Source: Phoronis pallida (taxonomy: Eukaryota; Phoronida; Phoronidae). Taken from it: 14,783 bases of DNA. The DNA lies in assembly GCA_028565715.1 (NCBI GenBank), contig JAOXYC010048898.1:1-14783 (forward strand), given 5' to 3'. Positions 1 through 7,892 of the stretch are shown here, piece after piece. The position numbers and the translations under genes are program-made. Numbering within the stretch: the first letter of the stretch is position 1; each line of letters begins with the position of its first letter. The notes under the pieces are model-generated. The model worked only from the letters and a program-made list of their open reading frames with translations. It made no database searches and had not been told where the DNA came from.

Positions 1-320
1 TTGCTACGGGCAAGAAACACGTAGAAATCGAGCCTCTACGGGAATTCTTTCCGTATCTAATTTTTCGCCTTACCCGACTAACCTTTAGATGAACTCGCAC
101 ACATTCAAAATTTAAAAAATTGTCGGGGTTGAAGACGCTAAATTGCGATTTGATTAGGGCGACCGAGTTTCGAAACTTTTTCAATATGGCGGCTATACGT
201 TGCGTCAACAGGTTAAAAACGTTTTGCTGAAAGAAACTTGATCGCGGATATGATGTGACGTCATTTTTATACGATACGTTTACGGATACGGATGGCTCAA
301 AAACGTAATGCTGAAAGTGT
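1..320. promoter_or_regulatory. CpG-dense promoter-like segment at the window edge
   Basis: About 25 CpG dinucleotides fall in the first 300 bases, several times the density of typical 300-base stretches elsewhere here. The segment holds a YY1-type CAATATGGCGGC at 182-193 and a perfect CRE palindrome TGACGTCA at 256-263. A 19-nt motif of the form AAAAACGTnnTGCTGAAAG occurs at 215-233 and again at 299-317. These are typical of a transcription start region. The gene served is not visible: it may lie to the left of the window, or begin with the short ATG frame at 187 (14 codons). Confidence 0.35.
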
Positions 321-870
321 CTATTGACAGGAACTATTCACTGTCAAGTAAGTCACGTGAGTATTACAACTCTCAACACAAAATTGGTCAGGACCATTTT
401 TTATTTTCCAACATTTTGAAATGCTCTGTAGAGTATTTTTGGTATTGTCTCGACTTTATTCAAAGTTCGACGGCAATTTTGTGACATGTTAACAAGCAGG
501 TTTAAACAATGCTCTTCATTCTTGGTTGTACTATTCATTGTCCAGTGATCAGGCCTAATGTGGCGAAACTGTATGGGATTTTTGCTCTGGCAATTTGTAC
601 CGGATTTCCGTCTTTTAAACCGTTTTTATAACCATGTTATGTTTCATGTAACGGCCTTTCTGATTCTAATAGGTTTGAACAAGTTGGAATGGTCAGTAAA
701 ACCTTTTGAAAATTAAAACAGTGCTTTACTCGTTTGAAAAGGTTGAGACTCAAATTGTACATGGGTGCAAAAGAACGAACCACAATAAGTGAGTGCAGGG
801 ATTAACTTCAAATAAGTGTGCGAAGTCAAAATTACTCATGTAAAATCGACTGAAACTAACGAACATTGAT
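321..870. other. Intergenic DNA, nothing recognised
   Basis: AT-rich sequence between the CpG-dense edge and the lectin 3' end. I see no conserved reading frame, RNA gene or clear repeat. Confidence 0.6.
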
Positions 871-942
871 TTTATTGAGAAAGATAATAAATTCTTCAAA
901 GAAAAATAACACAACCATTTCTAAACTTCACATTAGTTTATT
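871..942 (-). terminator. Polyadenylation signals for the lectin gene
   Basis: Two minus-strand AATAAA hexamers lie downstream of the lectin stop codon, at 942-937 (34 bases after the stop) and 876-871. The nearer one would give a very short 3' UTR and the farther one a UTR of about 120 bases. Which is used cannot be told from sequence. Confidence 0.55.
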
Positions 943-975
943 TTGTCGAACGGAAGCGAATATTACTATTAACAG

Positions 976-2239
976 TTAAATTTCACAAATGAAATAGCGT
1001 TTGGGTGAACACGGGTGAGTGAACCACTTGGCTTTCCACGACGACGACAATGCTGACATAACCATACAGTGGTATGAACTCGTAGATTTTGGATCACCTG
1101 AAACAGAGGTTGGCACGCAATGAGAAAAACAATGCAAACAATATCATGGCGTTTCATAAATCATTAAACGTATTTTAAGGAGTTTAAATCAATGTTAGTG
1201 TGTAGTGCAAATGGAACTTAACCGACTTTAAAAAAAAGAGTTTACCAACGCTTAAGGTTTTATTAAACCGTTCCCGGGACTAGATAGATACTTATTTAAG
1301 TTTCTCTGTGATTAATTGACAGGTTGACAAATTGGCACGGATCAATCCGGGGATGTAAAGGATCCGTTTTTCGGTAGAAGTACCGACAAATGAAACTTAA
1401 AAATAATGATAATAATTCCTGGAAATGATCGGATGTCCTGATAAAATGTTCAGGTTGAGCAAGTTCTGAGTTTTCAGTGTAATTTCGGTTAAAGAAAAAG
1501 ATGAACAAAATGGAAATATTTTGCTAGTTAACCTCGGAAGCCCCCTGACCGAGCGGGTAAAAATGTTAAACGTGAGTAAATTTTACCGATTTGAACTTAA
1601 GAAAATGTTTTTAAAAACCGGAATGAAGCTGAAACAAACGCTATTTTTTATGGTTCACTAAAAACTGTACGCGAAGTCGGAAAATTTGTTTCTAAAGATT
1701 GCTATCTATGGTACCGTACCTGTGCGCCAGTTAGTGTAGGTCAGTGGTGTTCCACTAGGCTGCCAGGTCCCCTTCTTCGTCGATGTTGAGTATTGTCCAC
1801 CAATATACCACCAATGAGATGTGAGTTTGTTGTCAGTAATCAGCTTCTCAATCCGCGCCTGTTCTTGTGAAGTCTCGATGTTGGCCAGATGGGCGCCCAG
1901 AGCCTTACAGTGATTAGCTGCGTTCGTCCAGTTCATATACTTCGAGGTGCTGAAATGGTAGCAGGAGAAGTCACTCTTGATGAAGCCAGGTGGGCAGAGG
2001 TGGTGTTCCCAGAATTCAAGGACCTTGTCCATTTTCCCTTCTTGCTTTTTCAGAATTGCGTGGTTCTTGTCCGTTTGAGCTTTGATCATTTTTTCTTGTT
2101 GGTCAAGACGAAGAAATACTCGTTTGATCAGATCGATTATGGGTTCAGCCTGGATGCCCATGGATCTCTTCCTCTCGTCTAAACGGCTGAATGCCAGGGC
2201 AGACGTGGCAAACAGCGTAAGCACTATAAACAGTTTCAT
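976..2239 (-). CDS. Secreted C-type lectin-like protein, two exons (2239-1720 and 1097-976)
   Basis: Exon 1 starts at the ATG at 2239 (A at -3) and ends at 1720 in CGCACAG followed by GTACGG. Exon 2 starts at 1097 after a TTTCAG acceptor and ends with TAA at 976-978. The phase-1 junction completes a Gly codon and gives 213 residues. Residues 1-16 are a hydrophobic signal peptide ending ALA. Residues about 31-75 form a charged helical coiled-coil neck that probably oligomerises the protein. The CTLD runs from about 82 to 213 with C82-C93, C111-C211 and C184-C203 as the expected disulfide pairs, a WYIGG motif at 144-148, a TNW at 169-171 and a final FICE. An N-glycosylation sequon (NWT) lies at 103-105. 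The EPN/QPD position reads DPK (175-177) and the WND position reads WFT (198-200), so canonical calcium-dependent sugar binding is doubtful. The protein is probably extracellular, with an immune-type or matrix role by family. The ligand is unknown. Confidence 0.93.
1098..1719 (-). other. Intron of the C-type lectin gene
   Basis: A 622-base intron with GTACGG at its 5' end and a pyrimidine-rich CTCTGTTTCAG at its 3' end. It separates the CTLD just before the calcium-site DPK codons. Removing it restores one uninterrupted frame through the fourth to sixth CTLD cysteines. Open frames inside the intron show no recognisable protein. Confidence 0.9.
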
Positions 2240-2284
2240 GTTTTGGGGGTTCAGCGCAACTGCCTCAATGTACAGTCGATAGTG

Positions 2285-2321
2285 AATTGAGTTTTACCTC
2301 GAAGCCTACAATAATTTAAAG
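2285..2321 (-). promoter_or_regulatory. Probable core promoter of the lectin gene (TTTAAA box)
   Basis: On the minus strand CCTTTAAATTAT (TTTAAA at 2315-2320) is the only TATA-like box just upstream of the start codon. A start about 30 bases downstream, near 2285-2290 within CTCAATTCACT, would give a leader of roughly 45-50 bases. The box is read from sequence; the start site is inferred. Confidence 0.45.
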
Positions 2322-2339
2322 GCAAGAATCGGGACCGAA

Positions 2340-2748
2340 CAAAACGTGTCAATCAGTTTACAAAAAGTGGGCGGGCCAGTGATCATGCTTGATCCTCATT
2401 CGTTGTGATGAAAGGAATGACAATCAAGTACATGTGTTAAGAATTTCTGTATCCCTAACTGAAGTTTTTGTATAACCTCGATGAAAATGTTCTCTGTATT
2501 CGATAATATTTCACGTATCAACGTTTTTGAGTTATATGCTTGACATACATGTAGGGTTGCTATGCTTTTGTCCCGGTGTGGCTTTATTAGAGTTAATAAT
2601 CCCACTATACCATGTTAATGTTTTATTTGACCGTTGCTTGAACTTATGGGAAGCGGAATAACAGAATGTATTTGCATTTCTTATAAGCACATTAGATGTT
2701 TTTCTAAAATTAACAATTATGCAACCACACCGTCTCATACTTCAGAGT
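2340..2748. other. Intergenic DNA upstream of the lectin, nothing recognised
   Basis: It contains two overlapping minus-strand open frames under 70 codons, with low-complexity compositions and no recognisable domain. It may hold distal regulatory sequence for the lectin, but no motif stands out. Confidence 0.55.
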
Positions 2749-2750
2749 TA

Positions 2751-3081
2751 CAGTTAAAGATACTGTCTCCTCTTTGGTCCTCATCTGGCGTAAAAAATTA
2801 AATCAACTAGATATGTTGTGTATGGGTCCTTTTATGAAGAAAACTAACTTGCATCCGAGTAAAAAAATTCAAACCTTTTTGTCCGATTTTAACCTAGCTA
2901 ACTCTTAGGAGACGAATTGGCATTTTATCGTATAAAAGCTCTCAAATCACCACTGTGTTGATTTTTTTTACTCAGATGCAAGTTAGTTATGTTCATCAAA
3001 GGACTCATATACAACATTTCTCGTTGATTTGAATTCTTACGCCAGATCGGGACCAACGACTGGAGACAGCATCTTTAACTA
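2751..3081. mobile_element. Foldback MITE, copy 1, with TA flanks
   Basis: Two arms of more than 110 bases are imperfect reverse complements. The left arm begins CAGTTAAAGATACTGTC at 2751. The right arm, read on the minus strand, begins TAGTTAAAGATGCTGTC at 3081. Shared landmarks in both arms are TCTGGCGTAA, AACTAACTTGCATC and a run of A or T near the centre. Both ends abut a TA dinucleotide (2749-2750 and 3082-3083), as expected for a Tc1/mariner-type target duplication. There is no transposase frame, so it is non-autonomous. A relative lies at about 6102-6475. Confidence 0.85.
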
Positions 3082-3174
3082 TACCTTACTTAAGACACTT
3101 TTTTAAACGGTAAATATTAATTATAACATCCCATTCAGTTATTGAAATAAAGAAGAGGCGGGAAAATTGCTTTG

Positions 3175-3258
3175 AGATTGGCGGGAATCGATCTACCGAC
3201 CTATTAATTTTTAGAATTTGAGTACAGCGCCTATATCCACTGGACCAGCAAATAAATG
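3175..3258 (-). repeat. Decayed tRNA-like sequence, probable SINE head
   Basis: On the minus strand a box A match TGGTCCAGTGG (3247-3237) is followed by a box B-like AGATCGATTCC (9 of 11 consensus positions, ending near 3184). The spacing is about 10 bases longer than in a normal tRNA. The anticodon stem does not pair well, so this is not a functional tRNA. It is best read as a tRNA-derived SINE head or tRNA pseudogene lying just right of the first MITE; the body boundary is not clear. Confidence 0.45.
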
Positions 3259-3259
3259 T

Positions 3260-4390
3260 GAAAGTTGCTCCGGGCGAAATTTCCACCCGAAAAAGTGGCC
3301 GTGTAACCGGGGCATTACTTCGCGACGTGATGCACTATTTTTTTCACCCTGCATGCAGTCATAAAATGTGTATGATAAGAACATCCAAATTTTCCACTTT
3401 TTTGCTATGTAGGCCTACAATCTTGTTGTATATACCGTATTCGCCCAATGCACGAACAATCTTGTTGGGTGACATTCTCTGCTAATGACGTAAACACGGC
3501 AGGCAATTTTCCTCAGCGTTTTTCTACAAACACAATGGACACCCGAAATGATCTACATGTAGGATTATCAACAAAAGTGTCCACAAAGTCACGCAAAGTG
3601 TATCGTTGTTATTAATATTTCATACAGGTTTGCATGACAAAATAGCAGTATAGTTTACATTACTCAGAATTTGTTGAGTGTTTCTTCGTGTAACTAATTC
3701 AAAATACGTTTCTTTTGCCAATCATTATTGTATTCAATAGATTCCCAAGCATAAATAAAATAAAAAAGTTTTAAAATTTCATATCTAAAACATTTTGTTT
3801 TTTATGCATTTGTTTGAAAGTAAATGGTGTATTTCGTCATCTTTAAGGATCTTGAACTGAAATTGAAACACCACCAAATAAACGCTTTGAATGAACAACT
3901 CTCAAACAACAAATCCCATCTGATGAAGGGGCTAGACGTTGCCTCGTAACATGTAATGTTTAAATCGGTAAGTTCCAGCTGCACAGATTCATAAAGCTAT
4001 ACATATCTACACTCCTGGATGACTCATAATCTACACCAATTAACAAATCCCATTGTTTATTAACATTATGCGATCTTAGAATGAGCAGATGGAGAAACGG
4101 CAGCAGTTCACCTGTCTATACAACAGGTAGATACACATTATCGATTATTGTTTTTAAATACCTAGAAAAAATGCGCATTATCTGTAGCAATGCAGTGTGC
4201 TTAAGATAAGACGGACCGAGGAAGTTTGTAATTTTTATTATTATTAGATCTTCAATATAATTTCAGTGCTCAAAATAGTTTGAAATAGGTTGGTAAATCC
4301 CTCCGCACCCATGCCCAAACGACCATGGACTACGCATCAACAATTCAAAATAGTATTTGGAGTAAAGTGTAAAATTTCACTATGTCAGGT
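3260..4390. other. AT-rich intergenic DNA
   Basis: Two short open frames (a plus one at 3258-3485 and a minus one at 3802-3984) show no recognised domain. The former starts within the tRNA-like repeat. The invertebrate-repeat-like words GTAGGCCTAC and CTACATGTAG occur near 3410 and 3552. No gene can be supported. Confidence 0.5.
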
Positions 4391-4394
4391 GAAG

Positions 4395-4440
4395 GTTTTT
4401 ACTGTCATTAATTTTGTTAAACTCATGACAGTATAAAAAC
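4395..4440. repeat. Inverted repeat (hairpin) with 14-16-base arms
   Basis: GTTTTTACTGTCAT at 4395-4408 pairs with ATGACAGTATAAAAAC at 4425-4440, with one two-base bulge and a 16-base loop. It sits immediately beyond the stop codon of the minus-strand open segment at 4591-4445. It could be a small decayed MITE or a 3'-UTR stem. Confidence 0.6.
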
Positions 4441-4444
4441 ACAG

Positions 4445-4591
4445 TTAGTATCGGTAATTTAAGAATGCCCATCCAAAGGGAATAACCAAAAGTATGATCA
4501 GGGCGATTGTAGGGAGAACGTTAAATCTGAAAATCGCCGTATTGTTGTGTCGTTTGATCACTGACTTGAACTTCTTTGAAGTGTCCACATT
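4445..4591 (-). CDS. Candidate C-terminal exon of a single-pass membrane protein
   Basis: A 48-codon open segment on the minus strand ends at TAA (4447-4445). A basic stretch rich in Lys/Arg (KKFKSVIKRH) is followed by NNTAIFRFN, a hydrophobic helix of about 17-20 residues (LPTIALIILLVIPFGWAFL) and a short polar NYRY tail. By hand count about half of its third positions are G or C, well above the surrounding AT-rich DNA and similar to the lectin exon. There is no suitable ATG, and a TGA precedes it, so it would have to be a terminal exon. Possible AG acceptors lie around 4570-4578, with a weak pyrimidine tract (TACTATCTTCTT). Upstream exons were not identified and no family is recognised, so it may be fortuitous. 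Confidence 0.25.
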   Translation of the reverse strand, partial: NVDTSKKFKSVIKRHNNTAIFRFNVLPTIALIILLVIPFGWAFLNYRY

Positions 4592-6090
4592 TCAAGAAGA
4601 TAGTACCAAAGCCTCGGGCCGTCGTGTTATCTTTATTTTTTGTCCAACTTTGTGAAACAGATTCTTTTTGCCTATTCCTCGGAGGCACATGTTTTATCAC
4701 ATGAACGAACGCTTTGGAGTCTAATGTATTTCTTTTGTGACACGCGTTAAATAATTAAACATTCGTTGTAAACTGTACACATTCCATTGCTACGTGTATT
4801 AATTGCTTTTATTCGTATAGTCAAGTTGTAACTTTTCAACTTCAGATTTTTTTTTTGAAAAAATGAAACCACTCTCACCAGGGTAATGTATTTTATCATA
4901 GGATTTTCTAGCACAAATACAACACACTAATAGGCTTTTCATTTTTCATTGTGTCCCGCATTTTGGAATAGAAACTTACATCCCGAATAGAATATATTTT
5001 GTTTTCTAAAGACTAATTCTGATACTTTTTATTCAGAAATATTATAGATATAAGTTATGATACTAAAAATGATAACACTGCGAGTTTTATAACCTTTTGG
5101 GAGTCTCCTCCAATTCACATGTAAACACATATATGTCATTAAAATGTAATTATGAAATTGTAAATATGTTTTTTGATGAGGAAATAAACTAATTTTCATT
5201 CATTCATTATATCAGTGTTCTAGCTGAATACGACGACTATTTTTGTAGCTACATGTACATTCTAATTCAGTTGTTTTAAAAGGATGTTACGCCTTTACGG
5301 GCCAACACGTAATACTGATGCTAATGAATAAATAATTAGAACTGGTTGTCGGGATGCGGGTAACGTACCTAATGTATACAAGCACAAATGCGTCTTTACC
5401 TAACTACACTCTGACACCTTAAGAACTGACCCATTTTATGTTCGGAAGATCAGAGCATTTTTGATATAGTTTCAAACAGTAAAGGAGCTTTTATATTTTT
5501 TATTTAATTAGTTTCATTTAATTTGAAAAAATCAGCATGGATATCACCATGGGTCTAGCCAAAATGCATGATGTGTTGAACTGTAGGCCTACCACTCAAC
5601 GTCATTAGTATGGTTCTAACAAATTCTACAATTTAATATTTATTTTGTAAAACAAAAAAATCCAACTTTTTGCATTTATACTTATCTCATTTGTTATATC
5701 AGGCAGAAACATGAAAATGAACCGCACAAGAATTAGTGACAACAGCAATTCTTTATTTGTTTATGTTACAGACGAAGTCATTGTTATTTCGACATTTCTG
5801 CAGCGGCACAATTTGTTTTTTTTTTGACAATAAATCAATTGCGTTTGATAAAATCTTGACTCCTTTAAATTGAATGTTAGAAGAGATGGCCGCTAGGTGT
5901 TTTTAAACCTAAGATACGTATCTTTCCTTCTGAACTGTAGTGATTAATTCTAAATATCATAATATCATGACAGCGCGAATATTTCTAAAGATCAAACATG
6001 CCCCGTTTTGAATTGTGCGATAAACGCTCCCGGTAACGTTCATTTAGAGAGATCAAACATTTAAGTATGCATCTGGATGTCGTAGACATC
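4592..6090. other. AT-rich intergenic DNA with a possible LINE 3' tail
   Basis: No protein-coding frame is recognisable. An AATAAA at 5183-5188 is followed at once by TTTTCATTCATTCATT (5193-5208). This arrangement resembles the short-tandem 3' ends of some LINE families, but no reverse transcriptase homology was seen upstream. An 11-base AGATCAAACAT occurs twice near 5990 and 6050. Confidence 0.4.
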
Positions 6091-6101
6091 TACCTTTAAT
6101 C

Positions 6102-6475
6102 CAGTTTGTTTAAGGATATTGTTTCCTCGTTGGTCCCAGTCTGGAGTTAAAATTAAAATGAACTCAGTAGAAATGTTGTGTATGAGTCCTTGGATTAATA
6201 CAACTAACTTGCATCTTAGTAAAACAGTTCAAAAAAATCTGTAAAGGGCCTTTTGAGGGCTTTTTGTATCCAAATCAAACCCTTGCTCGGGTTCGATTGT
6301 TTTCGGATAAAAATCACTCAAATCAACTTTACAGATTTTTAAAAAAATTTTTTAGTCATATTGATGCAAGTTAGTCATGATCATCAAAGGACTCGTACAC
6401 AAAATATCTAGTTGGTTTGAATTCTGACGCCAGATTGAAAAACATGGGCGGTCATTGGGAAACGAACATTTACCC
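6102..6475. mobile_element. Foldback MITE, copy 2 (diverged)
   Basis: Same family as the element at 2751-3081. The left arm shares TTGTTTCCTCGTTGGTCC, GAAATGTTGTGTATGAGTCC and CTAACTTGCATC. The right arm is its reverse complement and shares GATGCAAGTTAGTCATGATC and TTCTGACGCCAGATT. The centre holds a further 12-base inverted pair, AAATCTGTAAAG and CTTTACAGATTT. Its ends are less clear than in copy 1, because the left terminus reads CAGTTTGTTTAAGG and the right end has an insertion near GAAAAACATGGGCGG. There is no coding capacity. Confidence 0.75.
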
Positions 6476-6592
6476 AATAATCGTGGTTTCTTAGGTATCA
6501 GGCGATATGCGAGCGATATGTGCAATTAAAAGATAAATACCTGCTATCATATGAATCAAAAATTATGTGATTCGAAATTGACAACATTACAC

Positions 6593-6644
6593 AATGAAAT
6601 TTAATAAAGTGGCACTTTTAAGTGCCACTTTATTAAATTTCATT
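6593..6644. repeat. Perfect palindrome, 25-bp arms, 2-nt loop
   Basis: The arm 6593-6617 (AATGAAATTTAATAAAGTGG...) is the exact reverse complement of 6620-6644, with TT between. The outer half of the right arm is repeated directly once more, as ATTAAATTTCAT at 6645-6656. It abuts the 3' end of the SINE-like element to its right. Such a perfect arm suggests recent origin or gene-conversion maintenance. Confidence 0.95.
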
Positions 6645-6659
6645 ATTAAATTTCATCGT

Positions 6660-6955
6660 TTAAAAACGGCTATGCCACTATTTTATCGTAGGTGACCCCG
6701 CTTTTACAGGCGTCTGTGACATGTTCAGGGTACGGATCTGTTCATTCAAATACCACATCAACTCCACGGGGAGCATACAGCAGGCGGGCAGTATTCTCGA
6801 AAGAGTTGCTCTAGCCGTGCTAAGCACTCACAATACCCATCCTATCCTATTAGCCCAGTAGGAAACACTCAGTGCAATGTAACCCAGGGCGCGAACCCAC
6901 GACCTTTTTGTTAAAAGGTCGGGACACTAACCACTGAGCTACGATCGCCTCCCTA
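6660..6955 (-). mobile_element. tRNA-derived SINE
   Basis: On the minus strand a tRNA-like head contains box A TAGCTCAGTGG (6941-6931) and box B GGTTCGCGCCC (6897-6887). They span 55 bases, the normal tRNA spacing. The D-arm region TAGCTCAGTGGTTAG and an anticodon-like TTTTAA loop recall a Lys-type tRNA. However, the arm forms a 9-bp stem (CGACCTTTT/AAAAGGTCG) and the acceptor stem is not closed, so it is not a working tRNA. A non-tRNA body of about 220 bases follows and ends near an ATGAAATTTAATA repeat that merges with the palindrome at 6593-6644. No target-site duplication was found. Confidence 0.7.
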
Positions 6956-6959
6956 ACAC

Positions 6960-7580
6960 CTTCATAAACTGATCAGTGCCTTGAGAAATCACAAATACGG
7001 CGATATGAGGTGTCTCATACGATTATAGAATATAGAATGGTCAGTACAATTCATGCTTGAAAGAAAACCCTCTGCCGGTATATACCAATATGGGCTATTT
7101 GACAATAACAACAACAACAACTCAAAACATGCATTTCCAAAAATGAATAGTTTGTACTTTTAGCATTATTTTTATTCCCTTTGTATGTTTATTAAAAACA
7201 TTCTTAAAAATACAATTTTCATGAAAATCTTTTTTTAAGGAAGTTAAACTCATAAATGGTTAAACACATACATCGCTATAGAGATTTCCGGAAGTCAGTA
7301 AAGGTATTTATTTGTTCAGATGCATGTTGAGATGCAATTAGTAACAAACAGTTGAACGCAATTGACCTCTGCCCGTATTCAGTACTTGACAACTTAACAT
7401 TTGTGAGAGTAGAGATTTAAATAAACTTATGTTAAAAGATTTATCAAAAATAAGCAATGCATTGATGAGCGATTAAAGTTGAGGAAATTTATAATTTAGA
7501 TGTTGGGCAATTGATTGTATTTCAAAAGGGAAAAGTTGTCAAAACCATTCGGATAGTAAATATTAACAGTTCAGGAAAAT
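6960..7580. other. Intergenic DNA, nothing recognised
   Basis: AT-rich sequence with a short (AAC)5 run at 7107-7121. No reading frame or larger repeat could be supported. Confidence 0.55.
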
Positions 7581-7585
7581 AAAAA

Positions 7586-7640
7586 AATTCAAAATATCTT
7601 GATATCATCAAACAATTATAAAATCAGTTATACAAAATTC
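7586..7640. repeat. Fragment matching the 3' region of the LINE
   Basis: Bases 7607-7640 are identical over 34 nt to 10103-10136, beside the last reading-frame stop of the LINE remnant. A weaker match continues to the left through CTTGA and ATTCAA. Similarity ends abruptly to the right after AAAATTC. It is probably a second, much shorter remnant of the same LINE family or a related repeat. Confidence 0.55.
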
Positions 7641-7846
7641 ATCTTTTAGGTCTTTGTTAAAGCCGCTTTTTCGGCCATTTATACATCTTTCCAAAACATG
7701 GAAAACAAGACAGATCTACTCCATGTTTTCACATATCATACTTGAACACTCCATTTAGACTTTTTGATCATAAAAACTGCAACTTGTGTCGTACACGCGG
7801 TCGTACACACACCTTTTCGTTCAGTATATTTCGCAACACGCCAGGA

Positions 7847-7892
7847 GTTTTCGAGTGTCACGTGATTTGAAAATCACGTGACACTTGAAAAC
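7847..7892. repeat. Inverted repeat with two CACGTG E-boxes
   Basis: The 22-base arms 7847-7868 and 7871-7892 pair with a single mismatch and a 2-base loop. Each arm holds TCACGTGA, an E-box of the class bound by bHLH-zip factors such as USF or MITF/TFE. It may be a small foldback remnant or a paired regulatory site. No gene start is visible next to it. Confidence 0.85.

Noticed and set aside
969-1157. 62-codon minus-strand ATG frame
   Set aside because: It overlaps the lectin last exon in another frame; the spliced frame gives the CTLD C-terminus, so this one is a shadow.
1889-2282. Plus-strand open frames opposite the lectin exon
   Set aside because: Antisense shadows of the lectin coding sequence with no domain.
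3258-3485. Plus-strand 75-codon frame
   Set aside because: Starts inside a tRNA-like repeat, has no recognisable domain and no splice or promoter support.
3802-3984. Minus-strand 60-codon frame
   Set aside because: No domain, AT-biased composition and no conserved context.
6887-6955. Functional tRNA gene
   Set aside because: The anticodon arm is too long for a tRNA loop and the acceptor stem is not closed; better explained as a SINE head.
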